A DNA stretch of 64,000 nt from Nocardia neocaledoniensis (lineage in GTDB: Bacteria; Actinomycetota; Actinomycetes; Mycobacteriales; Mycobacteriaceae), in the NCBI RefSeq assembly GCF_003182135.1, contig NZ_QGTL01000001.1, positions 372,001 to 436,000 on the forward strand, in the 5' to 3' direction. The notes beneath the pieces were generated by a model. It saw nothing but the letters and a program-made list of their open reading frames with translations. It had not been told where the DNA came from and made no database searches. This document shows, in pieces, positions 1 through 8,639 of the stretch. Made by a program: the position numbers and the translations under genes. Each line of letters begins with the position of its first letter. The first letter of the stretch is position 1.

Positions 1-1627
1 TCGCCCAGAACGGCGAGCGCGCGGCGAGCATCATCAGCGGTGCGGTGACCAGGTAGAGCACGATCACGTCGAGGACGGTGGTGATACCGAGGGTGAAGGC
101 GAAGCCCTTCACCTGTCCGGCGGCGAGCAGGTACAGCACGACCGAGGCGATGAGGCTGACGGTCTTGCCGGAGAGGTTGGTGCGCTGGGCCCTGGCCCAG
201 CCGCGCGGCACGGCCGAGCGGAAGCTGCGGCCCTCACGCATCTCGTCCTTGATGCGTTCGAAGAACACGACGAACGAGTCGGCGGTCAGACCGATACCGA
301 TGATCAGACCGGCGATACCGGCCAGGTCGAGGGTGAAGCCGATCCAGCGCCCGAGCAGCACGATGATGCCGTAGACGGCGACGCCGGCCGCGATCAGCGA
401 GAACCCGGCGATGAGCCCGAGCATCCGGTACACGAACAGGCAGTACAGCAGCACCGCGATCAGACCGACCGCGCCGGCGAGCAGGCCCGCCTTGAGCGAG
501 GACAGGCCCAGCGTCGCCGAGACCGTCTCGGCCTCGGAGGTCTGGAACGACAGCGGCAGCGAGCCGTACTTCAGCGTGTTGGCCAGCTCGGCCGCGCTGT
601 CGGCGGTGAAGCTGCCGGAGATGGAGGTGCGGCCGCCCAGCTGCGGGCCCTGCTGCACCTGCGGCGCGCTCACGACCTTCGAGTCGAGCACGAACGCGAC
701 CCGCTTGTTGACGTATTCGCCGGTCAGATCGGCCCAGGCGTCGGTGCCGCTGCCCTTGAACTCCAGGTTCACCTCGTGGCGCGCCTGCTGGGAGTTCAGG
801 CCGGAGGTCGCGTCGGCGATCTCCTGGCCGTCGATGCGGCTGGGGCCGAGCAGGAACACCTCGGTGCCGTCCTGCGAGCAGGTGACCAGCGGCAGCGCCG
901 GGTCGTCGTTGCCCGCCAGCGGGTCCGGCTTGGTGCAGTCCAGGCTCGCCGCGGCGACCTGCTGCACGGACTGGTCGGTGCTCTGGCGCAGCGCCTTGGC
1001 GTCGGCGATCTCCTTGGCCTGCTGCTGCTGGGGCGTCAGGTCACCACCGGGCGCGGGGGTGGGCGTCGGCGGCGCCTGCGCCGGGAACACCCGCGACTGT
1101 GGAGCGGGCGTGGTCGGCTCGCCCTGGGCCGGGGCCTCGCCGGGCGTCGGCGCGGTCGACTCGGCGGGCGCGGGCGCGTCGGTGGCCGGGGCCTGCGGGG
1201 TGCCGCCCTGGGCCGGCGGGACCTGCGGCGCGGCGCCACCGGCCTGCGGCTGCGTGGCCGCCAGCACGGGGCGGATGTAGAGCTTGGCGGTGGTGGCCAG
1301 CGCGCGAGCCTGCTGGCTGTCCTCACCGGGCACCGTGATGACGAGGTTGTCGCCGTCGATGACCACCTCGGAGCCGGAGACGCCGAGGCCGTTGACACGG
1401 TTCTCGATGATCTCCTGCGCCTTCTTCAGGCTGTCCTGGCTCGGCCTGCTGCCGTCGGGGGTGCGCGCGGTCAGGGTGACGCGGGTGCCGCCCTGCAGAT
1501 CGATACCGAGCTTGGGCGTGGGGGAATGGTCACCGGTGAAGAACACCAGCGCGTAGATCACGGCCAGCAGCGCGGCGTAGACGCCGAGCAGCCGGAACGG
1601 ATGCGCCGATCCTTGGGAAGGTGGCAC
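1..1627 (-). CDS. secD: Protein translocase subunit SecD (3' end outside window)
   Basis: SecD is the membrane subunit that, with SecF, uses the proton gradient to help preproteins leave the Sec channel. The GTG start at 1627 opens V-P-P-S-Q-G, then TM1, then GIDLQGGTRVTL, the conserved start of the first periplasmic domain. Near the window edge come the TM4 signature TADSFVVFFERI and the TM6 region ending RSPFWA, so only a short C-terminus is missing. The periplasmic P1 domain carries a long Pro/Ala/Thr-rich insertion (plus-strand 1035-1275). It follows yajC by 108 bp, the usual yajC-secD(-secF) order. Identification is by motif and context. Confidence 0.95.
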   Translation of the reverse strand, partial: MPPSQGSAHPFRLLGVYAALLAVIYALVFFTGDHSPTPKLGIDLQGGTRVTLTARTPDGSRPSQDSLKKAQEIIENRVNGLGVSGSEVVIDGDNLVITVPGEDSQQARALATTAKLYIRPVLAATQPQAGGAAPQVPPAQGGTPQAPATDAPAPAESTAPTPGEAPAQGEPTTPAPQSRVFPAQAPPTPTPAPGGDLTPQQQQAKEIADAKALRQSTDQSVQQVAAASLDCTKPDPLAGNDDPALPLVTCSQDGTEVFLLGPSRIDGQEIADATSGLNSQQARHEVNLEFKGSGTDAWADLTGEYVNKRVAFVLDSKVVSAPQVQQGPQLGGRTSISGSFTADSAAELANTLKYGSLPLSFQTSEAETVSATLGLSSLKAGLLAGAVGLIAVLLYCLFVYRMLGLIAGFSLIAAGVAVYGIIVLLGRWIGFTLDLAGIAGLIIGIGLTADSFVVFFERIKDEMREGRSFRSAVPRGWARAQRTNLSGKTVSLIASVVLYLLAAGQVKGFAFTLGITTVLDVIVLYLVTAPLMMLAARSPFWA

Positions 1628-1735
1628 AGCAGGTCATCTCCTAGGCGGAAGTCGAGGTCGGAACGGGTGGGCACGACGATGCCCGCACCGGGTGCGCGCC
1701 ACGGCGGCGCGCCGGCACCGGCGAGAGGGAGTGGA

Positions 1736-2086
1736 TCAGTCCTTGGTCAGCCGGGTCTCGGTCTGCTCCGCGGACTCCTCGACGACGGCCTCGGCCGCGG
1801 TGTCGGTCGCGGCGGTCTCCTCGACCACCGACTCGTCGGCGCGCACCTCGCGGATCGCCTGGCGCAGCCAGGTGGTGACGACCTCCTCGGCGATCTCGAG
1901 GTCGACGGTGGTGTCGTCCAGGTCGACGACGGTGCCGTACAGGCCCGACGTGGTGACCACCTGGTCACCGACCTTCAGGCTCTCCTGCATGGACGCGACC
2001 TTCTCGGCCTCCCGCTTCTGTTTGCGGATGCCGAAGAACATCGGCACGAGCAGGGCGAGGATCAGCAGCGGAAACAGGAAGTCCAT
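1736..2086 (-). CDS. yajC: Sec translocon accessory protein YajC
   Basis: Small membrane protein of the SecDF-YajC complex, 116 residues, close to the family's usual size. An N-terminal transmembrane helix (residues about 3-20, MDFLFPLLILALLVPMFF) is followed by the typical basic stretch GIRKQKREAEK. The cytoplasmic domain contains KVGDQVVTTSGLYGTV, the YajC signature. The C-terminal tail is acidic and Ala/Glu-rich. It lies immediately upstream of secD on the same strand and is probably co-transcribed with it. Confidence 0.95.
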   Translation of the reverse strand: MDFLFPLLILALLVPMFFGIRKQKREAEKVASMQESLKVGDQVVTTSGLYGTVVDLDDTTVDLEIAEEVVTTWLRQAIREVRADESVVEETAATDTAAEAVVEESAEQTETRLTKD

Positions 2087-2195
2087 CGTCGAAGTCAGTC
2101 CCTAGTCAGTGGTGGACGTGCAAGTACGCCTGACAGTCTGCCAGTTCCGCGCGCCGGCGACACACCGGACACCGATCAGCGCGTCCGCGCGCCGC

Positions 2196-3686
2196 TCACG
2201 CGGTGCGGCCGAAGGCGTAGTCGTCGAGCGGGAAGGCGACCGCCTCGCGGTGAGCGTTGAGGGTGCTGGTCGGGCGCAGCAGCGCCGCCTCACCGTGCTG
2301 GTTGAAGTAGTAGCTGCGCGCGGTCGAGCAGTCGCCGCCGTAGAAGACCGAGGATCCCAGCTTGTCGGTCACCCGGTCGAGGAACTCGGCGTTGGCCCGC
2401 TCGGTGACCTCGAAGGTCTGTTCGCCGCGCCGGAACAACTCGGTGAACAGCCTGCCCATGTGCTTCATCTGGGCCTCGATGGTGGTGAAGTAGGACAGCC
2501 CGCTGTAGGAATAGGGGCTGTTGAGGCTGAGGAAGTTGGGGAACTTGGGCACCGTGATGCCCTCGTAGGCCTGGAAGCGGCTGTCGCGCCAGAACTTTCC
2601 GAGGTTCACCCCGTCGCGGCCGATGATCTCGATGGCCGGGAAGTTCACGTCCCACAGGTTGAAGCCGGTGGCCAGCAGCAGGGTGTCGATCGCGGTCTTG
2701 CGGCCGTCGGCGGTGACGATGCCGTCGGGTTCGACGTGATCGATCGAGTTGGTCTCGAGGCGCACGTGCGGCTGGTTGAACGTCTTGAAGTAGGTGTTGG
2801 AGAACGTCGGGCGCTTGCAGCCGAAGTCGTAGTGCGGGGTGAGCTCGGCCCTGGTCTTCTTGTCACGCACCTGGGCGAACAGGTGCGCCTTGGCCAGCGC
2901 CGCCGCCGCGGAGTTGAGCGGTTTGGCCTGCGCGTAGTGCAGCACGCCGACGACCATCAGCGCTTCGAGCATGGCCGTGTTGGCCAGCCGGGCCGCCTTC
3001 TGGGTGAGCGGCACCTTGGCGAAGAGTTCCTGCACCACGCCGGGGATCGGCGCGTCGACCTTGGGCACCACCCAGATGGGAGTGCGCTGGAAGACAGTGA
3101 GCGCGGCGACCCGCTTGGCCACCTCGGGGACCAGCTGCACGGCGGTGGCACCGGTGCCGATGATCGCGGCCCTGCGGTCGGTGAGGTCGTAGTCGTCGTC
3201 CCAGGCGGTGGTGTGGATGATCTTGCCCGCGAAGGATTCGATCCCGGGGAACGGCGGGGTGTAGGGCTGGGAGAGGAACCCGGTCGCGGTGAGCAGATAG
3301 CGGGCGGTGAGCGTCTCGCCCCCGGCGACGGAGACCGTCCACTGCTGGTTCTCGTCGTCCCAGCGCGCGCCGTCGACGACGGTGCCGAAGCGCATGCGGC
3401 GGCTCAGGTCGTATTTGCGCGCGACGTGGTGGGCGTATTTCTCGAGCTCGGCGCCCGGGGCGAACAGGCGCGACCAGTACGGATTGGGCTCGAAGGAATA
3501 CGAGTAGGTGACCGAGGCGATGTCGACGGCCAGCCCGGGGTACCGGTTCACATGCCAGGTCCCGCCGAGGTCGTCCTCGCGCTCGAGGATGACGAAATTC
3601 CGCAACCCGAGCCGGTCGAGTTCGATGGCGGCTCCCATGCCGCCGAAACCCGCCCCGACCACGATCGCGTCCAACTGAGGTGCCAC
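2196..3686 (-). CDS. Flavin-containing monooxygenase, Baeyer-Villiger type
   Basis: FAD/NADPH-dependent monooxygenase of 496 residues. A FAD-binding Rossmann motif, VVGAGFGGMGA, lies at residues 9-19. The Baeyer-Villiger fingerprint FAGKIIHTTAWD is at 152-163, and a second nucleotide-binding motif, IIGTGATAVQLV, is at 175-186. This set marks enzymes that insert oxygen next to a ketone or oxidise heteroatoms; the substrate cannot be read from sequence. The GTG start at 3686 has a GGAGG ribosome-binding site 6 nt upstream. It sits between yajC and a divergent gene, which it is not obviously related to. An inverted repeat just upstream (3709-3731) may be its operator. Confidence 0.85.
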   Translation of the reverse strand: MAPQLDAIVVGAGFGGMGAAIELDRLGLRNFVILEREDDLGGTWHVNRYPGLAVDIASVTYSYSFEPNPYWSRLFAPGAELEKYAHHVARKYDLSRRMRFGTVVDGARWDDENQQWTVSVAGGETLTARYLLTATGFLSQPYTPPFPGIESFAGKIIHTTAWDDDYDLTDRRAAIIGTGATAVQLVPEVAKRVAALTVFQRTPIWVVPKVDAPIPGVVQELFAKVPLTQKAARLANTAMLEALMVVGVLHYAQAKPLNSAAAALAKAHLFAQVRDKKTRAELTPHYDFGCKRPTFSNTYFKTFNQPHVRLETNSIDHVEPDGIVTADGRKTAIDTLLLATGFNLWDVNFPAIEIIGRDGVNLGKFWRDSRFQAYEGITVPKFPNFLSLNSPYSYSGLSYFTTIEAQMKHMGRLFTELFRRGEQTFEVTERANAEFLDRVTDKLGSSVFYGGDCSTARSYYFNQHGEAALLRPTSTLNAHREAVAFPLDDYAFGRTA

Positions 3687-3708
3687 GACGAACCTCCACG
3701 TGCGACAT

Positions 3709-3731
3709 TGTGTCTGTTACAGGATGACACA
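3709..3731. promoter_or_regulatory. Inverted repeat TGTGTC-N11-GACACA upstream of the monooxygenase
   Basis: Perfect 6-bp arms (3709-3714 and 3726-3731) lie 23-45 bp upstream of the monooxygenase start and in the divergent intergenic region with the DivIVA-repeat gene. Position and form suit a dimeric repressor site. No regulator gene is adjacent, so the regulator is unknown. Confidence 0.35.
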
Positions 3732-3861
3732 TTATTCAGTCCACGGCGACAGTGCCTGACGGCGGTGTACAGTCACGCCGTCAGAGGGCTGTTCATCGGG
3801 GGCGTTCGCGATGGGCGAGCCATGACGAAAAGCCATGGGATAGAAGGGCAATCCTGACACA

Positions 3862-4440
3862 ATGACCGCTGTGACGCCCGACGATGTGAGCCGTACCCAC
3901 TTCGCCATGCCCACCCTCGGCCACCGTGGCTACCACGCCGACGAGGTCGACGCGTTCCTGGAACTGGTCTCGGCGACGCTCGACGGACAGGGCGTTCTCA
4001 CCGCCGACGACATCCGCCACGTGCATTTCGGGGCGCCGCGCTTCGGCGGGCGCGGCTACCAGGCCGATCAGGTCGACGACTTCCTCGACCGGGTCCGCAC
4101 CGAACTCGAGCACCGGCAGAAGGGCGGCGCCCCGGTCCCCGCCGCGCGCCCGGGCGACGACGTCGCCGAGATGCTCTCCCCCGACGACGTGCACCGCATG
4201 CAGTTCAGCCTCTCGGCCGTCGGGCGGCGCGGCTACCACGAGGAAGAGGTCGACGCGTTCCTGGATCTGGTCGCGGCGACGCTGGCCCACAACGGTCCGG
4301 GCAGTCTCACCGCCGAGGACGTGCGCGGGGTGCGCTTCACCGACACCCGTCTCGGCACCCGCGGCTACGCCCGCGAGGAGGTCGACGCGTTCGTCGACCT
4401 GGTGATCACCGCGCTCGAGCACGCCGAGCGGCGGCACTGA
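3862..4440 (+). CDS. Four-repeat DivIVA-domain protein
   Basis: 192 residues made almost entirely of four copies of a roughly 37-residue unit, at about residues 4-40, 46-82, 106-142 and 149-185. Each unit reads (L/V)(T/S)xxDV...F...GxRGYxxxEVDAFLDxV...L. This resembles the short DivI1A/Wag31 N-terminal domain (TIGR03544-like) that guides DivIVA to curved membrane, but the long coiled coil of true DivIVA is absent. A role in polar growth or septum placement is inference. Its stop codon (4438-4440) directly abuts the stop codon of the convergent GtrA gene. A weak GAAGGG lies about 12 nt before the ATG. Confidence 0.75.
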   Translation: MTAVTPDDVSRTHFAMPTLGHRGYHADEVDAFLELVSATLDGQGVLTADDIRHVHFGAPRFGGRGYQADQVDDFLDRVRTELEHRQKGGAPVPAARPGDDVAEMLSPDDVHRMQFSLSAVGRRGYHEEEVDAFLDLVAATLAHNGPGSLTAEDVRGVRFTDTRLGTRGYAREEVDAFVDLVITALEHAERRH

Positions 4441-4953
4441 TCAGCCCTGGATGCTGTGCAGTTCGGCCTCGCGCAGGTCGTCGGGGAACACGTAGCGCCG
4501 GAACGCCCAGAACCGGAACGCCATCGCCAGCAGCACGCCGAGGATCTGCCCGGAGACGAAGTTCGCGACCGCCTGCACCACCGGATCCACGTGCGGCACA
4601 CGCAGGTTCAGCACGTACAGCGAGACGGCCTGCGGGATCATGGTGACGCCGATTCCGAGCGCGCTCACGGTGAAGAACAGGGCTGCCTCGTGGCTGCGCT
4701 GCCTGCCCCCACGGGTGCGGAAGGACCATTCGCGGTTGAGGATGTAGGAGGCGATGGTCGCGATCAGCGCGCCGAGCAGGCGCGCGGTGAGCGGCTTCTC
4801 GCCGAGCACGGTCAGCTTCACCGCGTACACGACCCCGGTGTCGATGAACCAGGTGATTCCACCGACGACCGCGAACTTCAACAGCTCCCGATGTTTCAGG
4901 AGCAGGGAACGCAACGGCTCGGGGAGGCGCTGCACCACCGCTTGGACTGCCAC
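4441..4953 (-). CDS. GtrA-like membrane protein
   Basis: 170-residue protein with four predicted membrane helices. It has the GtrA pattern: LLKFAVVGGITWFIDTGVVY at the start, ASYILNREWSF in the middle and ILGVLLAMAFRFWAFRRYVF at the end. GtrA-family proteins are thought to help flip polyprenyl-linked sugars across the membrane; actinobacterial members act in cell-wall glycan decoration. The chosen GTG start (4953) opens V-A-V-Q-A-V-V and leaves a short gap after ruvB, which ends at 4997 on the same strand. A longer in-frame reading into ruvB is not credible because it loses the family N-terminus. Confidence 0.85.
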   Translation of the reverse strand: MAVQAVVQRLPEPLRSLLLKHRELLKFAVVGGITWFIDTGVVYAVKLTVLGEKPLTARLLGALIATIASYILNREWSFRTRGGRQRSHEAALFFTVSALGIGVTMIPQAVSLYVLNLRVPHVDPVVQAVANFVSGQILGVLLAMAFRFWAFRRYVFPDDLREAELHSIQG

Positions 4954-4996
4954 CCGGCCGACAGTAGACGACCTCGCGGCGACCTGCCCACCGGGT

Positions 4997-6094
4997 TCAG
5001 TCCAGCAGGTCCATCGACGGGTGCGGTTCGCGCCCACGCACTTCGATCGCGCCGATGACCAGATCCGGCGGCGGCACCAGCCCGAGATGCTCCCAGGCCG
5101 TGGCGGTCGCGACCCGGCCGCGCGGCGTGCGGGCGACCAGCCCGGCGCGCACGAGGAACGGTTCGCACACCTCTTCCACGGTGGCCGCTTCCTCCCCGAC
5201 GGCGACGGCGAGGGTGGACACGCCCACCGGTCCCCCACCGAAGCCGCGCACCAGCGCGCCGAGCACGGCCCGGTCGAGCCGGTCCAGGCCGAGCGCGTCC
5301 ACGTCGTAGACCTCGAGCGCCGCCATGGCGATCGGGTGGGTGATCACGCCGTCGGCGCGTACCTCGGCGAAGTCGCGCACACGGCGCAGCAGCCGGTTGG
5401 CGATGCGCGGGGTGCCCCTGGACCGGCCCGCCACCTCGGCGGCGGCGTCCTGGTCGATCCGGACGCCGAGGATGCGGGCCGAGCGCTGCAGGATGCGCAG
5501 CAGTTCCCCGGGGTCGTAGAAGTCCATGTGGCCGGTGAAGCCGAAGCGGTCGCGCAGCGGGCCGGTAAGCGCGCCGGACCTGGTGGTGGCCCCGACCAGC
5601 GTGAACGGCGCGATGTCGAGCGGGATCGAGGTCGCGCCCGGCCCCTTGCCGACGACCACGTCGACCCGGAAGTCCTCCATCGCCAGGTACAGCATCTCCT
5701 CGGCGGGCCTGGCCATCCGGTGGATCTCGTCGATGAACAGCACATCGCCCTCGACGAGGTTGGACAGCATGGCGGCCAGGTCGCCCGCGCGTTCCAGCGC
5801 GGGACCCGAGGTGATGCGCAGGGCGGTGCCGAGTTCGGCGGCGATGATCATCGCCATGCTGGTCTTGCCGAGTCCGGGCGGGCCGGACAGCAGCACGTGG
5901 TCGGGGGTGGCGCCGCGCTGCCTGGCACCGCGCAGGACGAGGGCCAGTTGTTCGCGGACGCGGGGCTGGCCGATGAAATCGTCGAGCGAGGTGGGGCGCA
6001 GGCCGGTCTCGGTCTCGCCGTCGGACTGCAGGAACTGCGCGGTGAGCGCGGGGTCGTCGGTGTCGAAGGACTCGGGCGCGAAGTCGTCGTCCAT
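4997..6094 (-). CDS. ruvB: Holliday junction branch migration helicase RuvB
   Basis: 365-residue AAA+ motor that with RuvA drives branch migration of Holliday junctions. The family opening TSLDDFIGQ is followed by Walker A GPPGLGKT, Walker B LFIDEIHR and sensor 1 LVGATTRSG. The arginine-finger region GPLRDRFGF and the C-terminal winged helix (TPRGRVAT) are also present. Length is normal for the family. The ATG start lies 3 nt after the ruvA stop, the third gene of a ruvC-ruvA-ruvB operon. Confidence 0.98.
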   Translation of the reverse strand: MDDDFAPESFDTDDPALTAQFLQSDGETETGLRPTSLDDFIGQPRVREQLALVLRGARQRGATPDHVLLSGPPGLGKTSMAMIIAAELGTALRITSGPALERAGDLAAMLSNLVEGDVLFIDEIHRMARPAEEMLYLAMEDFRVDVVVGKGPGATSIPLDIAPFTLVGATTRSGALTGPLRDRFGFTGHMDFYDPGELLRILQRSARILGVRIDQDAAAEVAGRSRGTPRIANRLLRRVRDFAEVRADGVITHPIAMAALEVYDVDALGLDRLDRAVLGALVRGFGGGPVGVSTLAVAVGEEAATVEEVCEPFLVRAGLVARTPRGRVATATAWEHLGLVPPPDLVIGAIEVRGREPHPSMDLLD

Positions 6095-6097
6095 GAC

Positions 6098-6697
6098 CTA
6101 CCTGTTCTTGCCGAGCAGGCCGAGGGCGGCACGCAGGGCCACGGAGGTGGTGGCGGCGGGCTGATCGGCCAGGACCGTGTCGACGGCCTGTTCGGCTTGC
6201 TTGGCCGGAAAGCCCAGGCCGACAAGCGCTTCGGCGACCTGTTCGCGCACCGGCGTGAGCGCCGCCTGCGCTCCGGGCGGGCCCGCCGGCACCGGCACCA
6301 GATTCACCTTGTCGCGCAGTTCGACGACCATGCGCTCGGCGCCGCGCTTACCGATGCCGGGCACCCGGGTCAGCGCGGCGACGTTGCTCTCCGCCAACGC
6401 CTTGCGCAGCGCCTCGGGTTCCAGCACGGCCAGCACGGCCATGGCCAGGCGCGGGCCGACCCCGGAGACGGTCTGCAGCAGGCCGAACAGATCGCGGGCC
6501 TCGGTGTCGGCGAAGCCGAACAGCGTCATCGAGTCCTCGCGCACGATCATCGCGGTGTAGAGCCTGGCCTCCTCACCCCGGGTGAGGCCGGCCAGCGTCG
6601 CCGGGGTGACATTGAGCCGGTAGCCGACCCCCGCGGCCTCGATCACCACATGGTCGAGCGCGATCTCGAGCACCTCGCCGCGTACCGACGCGATCAC
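6098..6697 (-). CDS. ruvA: Holliday junction binding protein RuvA
   Basis: 199-residue tetrameric protein that holds the four-way junction open for RuvB. The GTG start at 6697 gives V-I-A-S-V-R-G-E-V, the conserved N-terminal OB-fold. Helix-hairpin-helix elements follow ([17 protein letters not shown] and [19 protein letters not shown]), then the C-terminal RuvB-contacting domain. The start overlaps the ruvC stop as GTGA, so translation is probably coupled. Longer upstream readings run through ruvC and are rejected. Confidence 0.97.
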   Translation of the reverse strand: MIASVRGEVLEIALDHVVIEAAGVGYRLNVTPATLAGLTRGEEARLYTAMIVREDSMTLFGFADTEARDLFGLLQTVSGVGPRLAMAVLAVLEPEALRKALAESNVAALTRVPGIGKRGAERMVVELRDKVNLVPVPAGPPGAQAALTPVREQVAEALVGLGFPAKQAEQAVDTVLADQPAATTSVALRAALGLLGKNR

Positions 6698-7263
6698 CGG
6701 CGCACCACCTTTCGTTGTTCGGCCAGCCGCTGCTCGTAGCGGCGGCGGACCTCGTCGGCCTGTGCCTGCGCGGCCGCCATGCGGTCCAGCAGCGGCGCCC
6801 GCCAACAATGACAGATCGCCAGCGCGAGCGCGTCGGCGGCGTCGGCCGGTTTCGGCGCGACCTGGAGTCCGAGGATCCGGGTGACCATCGCGGTGACCTG
6901 GGCCTTGTCGGCGGTGCCGTTGCCGGTGACGGCGGCCTTCACTTCACTGGGCGTGTGGAAGGCGACCCGGATTCCCCGCCGGGCCGCGGCCAGCGCGATC
7001 ACGCCGCCCGCCTGCGCGGTGCCCATCGCGGTGCGCACATTGTGCTGCGCGAAGACCCGTTCGATGGCGACCGCCTCGGGCTGATGGGTGTCCATCCAGT
7101 GCTCGGCGGCGTCGGCGACGGCCATCAGCCGCAGCGCCAGCTCCGCGTCGACCGGTGTGCGCACCACCCCCACGTCGAGCGCGACGACCTTGCGCCCCGG
7201 CCCACTGTCGACCATGCTGAGCCCGCACCGGGTGAGCCCCGGATCGACGCCCATCACCCGCAC
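6694..7263 (-). CDS. ruvC: Crossover junction endodeoxyribonuclease RuvC
   Basis: Resolvase that cuts Holliday junctions symmetrically. The N-terminus [14 protein letters not shown] contains the first catalytic Asp. Further family blocks are [21 protein letters not shown] (split here: [10 protein letters not shown] then [11 protein letters not shown]) and the C-terminal [16 protein letters not shown] with the last acidic residues. The GTG at 7263 is preferred because GAAGGGG lies 6 nt upstream; the alternative TTG at 7290 would sit inside the SOS box. First gene of ruvCAB. Confidence 0.97.
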   Translation of the reverse strand: MRVMGVDPGLTRCGLSMVDSGPGRKVVALDVGVVRTPVDAELALRLMAVADAAEHWMDTHQPEAVAIERVFAQHNVRTAMGTAQAGGVIALAAARRGIRVAFHTPSEVKAAVTGNGTADKAQVTAMVTRILGLQVAPKPADAADALALAICHCWRAPLLDRMAAAQAQADEVRRRYEQRLAEQRKVVRR

Positions 7264-7282
7264 CGGCAGCCCCTTCGAAGAC

Positions 7283-7298
7283 GCGAACAATTGTTCGA
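7283..7298. promoter_or_regulatory. LexA/SOS box upstream of ruvCAB
   Basis: The sequence GCGAACAATTGTTCGA holds perfect half-sites CGAAC and GTTCG separated by 4 bp. It matches the actinobacterial LexA consensus TCGAAC-N4-GTTCGA except for the first base. It lies 20 bp before the ruvC start codon, as expected for DNA-damage-inducible repair genes. Confidence 0.85.
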
Positions 7299-7457
7299 AA
7301 GTCTAGAGCATCCGCCCGCCGGCCCCGGCCAGCGACACGGGCACCCCTCCCTGATCACGCCAGGCCGAGCAGCGCGCGATCCTTCGCGAATTCGCCCCAG
7401 ACCCGCGCTGGATCGGCGACGAGCTTACGCTCGTTCAGGTCGAGCAGGCCGGCGGCC
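7299..7457 (-). other. Short region between ruvC and the ABC cassette with a coding-like fragment
   Basis: No complete gene. The minus strand from about 7462 down to a TGA at 7355-7357 reads 35 codons with strongly GC-biased third positions, including LDLNERKLVADPARVW and GEFAKDRALLGLA. It begins right at the stop of the substrate-binding protein gene but in another frame. It could be a frameshifted tail of that gene or the relic of a lost gene. The binding protein already ends in the family-typical VDPAIGL, which favours a relic. Confidence 0.3.
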
Positions 7458-8591
7458 TCACGGCGTGGTCGGCAATCCGATCGCGGGGTCGACGAACCGG
7501 TTGGTGACGATCGTGGCGGCGGTTACGCCGTCGGGTACTTCGAGCCCGCGCTTGCGCAGGATGGGTGTCACCGCGCTGATCACCCGGTCGACGCGGCCGG
7601 TGTCGAAATCGCCCAGGGTGGCGTCCGGCCCGTTGCCGACGATCTTCTGCGCCAGCTGCACTCGCACCGAATCGGTGTTGCCACCCTCGGTCATCGGCGG
7701 GCCGTCCGGAATCGTCCGGGCGATGCGCAGCAACGCCTGGTTGACCGGCTCCGGATTCCGGACATAGTCGACCTGCGCCTGCTGCAGCAGCGGCACGAGC
7801 TTGCTCAGGCACGGTGCCAGCGCGTCCAGTTCGCCGCTGCGCACCGACCACGCGTGCGGATAGATCTCGTAGCCGGATTCGTGCACCAGCAGCGATTTCA
7901 CCGGCTTGAGCCAGCCTTTCACATCGTGCTCCCAGCGGTAGGGCTCGTTGGAGACATAGCCCTGCTGCATCGCCCTGCCCCGCTCGGCGACGAAGCGGCT
8001 CGGGGTGCCGTCGAAGGAGGCGTCGGCCTGGGCGGCGGACACGTCGCCGTGCGCGATCAGGTAGTCCATGAACAGCTTGCCCTCGCTGTAGACCACCGGG
8101 GCACCCGTGCCCGGCACGTCCTTCCACGAACTGACCTGCGGATAGGTCGCCGGGTCGAACAGCACGATCTGCGGGTTCACATCGAGGGAGGCGAACACCC
8201 CGGTGACGGGGAACTTGGCGGCGGCGCGCACCGCGTCGTCGGTCGGGACGAAGCCGAGGGTGATGCTCTGATCCTGATACATCTGGGCGGGCACCGGCTG
8301 CCCACCCAGGAACGGACCACCCAGGCGCACTTCGACATTCACGCCGGTGTCACCGAGCGGACCGGAGTACGCGCCCTTCGCCACGTCGACGGTGCCGTCC
8401 GGCCCGACCAGCTGATAGGCGGCGGCCCGCTCGGGGGTGGCGTACCAGTCGGTCTGGATGACGACGGTCGCCGGGCAGATCCCGGCAAGTGCGCCCTGGC
8501 CGGTCGGTGCCGGTACGGAGGTCGCGCTCGTACAGGCGGTCAGCGCGGTGGCGCAGGCCAGGACGGCCGTGGCGAGGAGATGTTTCTGCAC
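7458..8591 (-). CDS. ABC transporter substrate-binding lipoprotein, NMT1-like (cassette A)
   Basis: 377-residue solute-binding protein. A signal peptide ends in the lipobox LTAC (Cys about residue 20), so it is probably lipid-anchored outside the membrane. The mature part has the NMT1/SsuA-type look, with VVIQTDWYATPE near the start and VTNRFVDPAIGL at the end. Related proteins bind pyrimidines, sulfonates or nitrate; the ligand here is unknown. The neighbouring cytosine-deaminase-type hydrolases suggest a nitrogen heterocycle. The GTG start has GAAGGAA 6 nt upstream. Third gene of the ATPase-permease-binding protein set. Confidence 0.85.
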   Translation of the reverse strand: MQKHLLATAVLACATALTACTSATSVPAPTGQGALAGICPATVVIQTDWYATPERAAAYQLVGPDGTVDVAKGAYSGPLGDTGVNVEVRLGGPFLGGQPVPAQMYQDQSITLGFVPTDDAVRAAAKFPVTGVFASLDVNPQIVLFDPATYPQVSSWKDVPGTGAPVVYSEGKLFMDYLIAHGDVSAAQADASFDGTPSRFVAERGRAMQQGYVSNEPYRWEHDVKGWLKPVKSLLVHESGYEIYPHAWSVRSGELDALAPCLSKLVPLLQQAQVDYVRNPEPVNQALLRIARTIPDGPPMTEGGNTDSVRVQLAQKIVGNGPDATLGDFDTGRVDRVISAVTPILRKRGLEVPDGVTAATIVTNRFVDPAIGLPTTP

Positions 8592-8639
8592 CGGGAGTTC
8601 CTTCGGGGTCGAGCGATGAGGAGGGTGGGGCGGTCGGGG

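Noticed and set aside
776..2260. 494-codon open frame on the plus strand
   Set aside because: It is antisense to secD and yajC, which have clear family motifs. Very GC-rich DNA keeps wrong frames open.
2109..3857. 582-codon open frame on the plus strand
   Set aside because: It is the antisense shadow of the monooxygenase and shows no recognisable domain.
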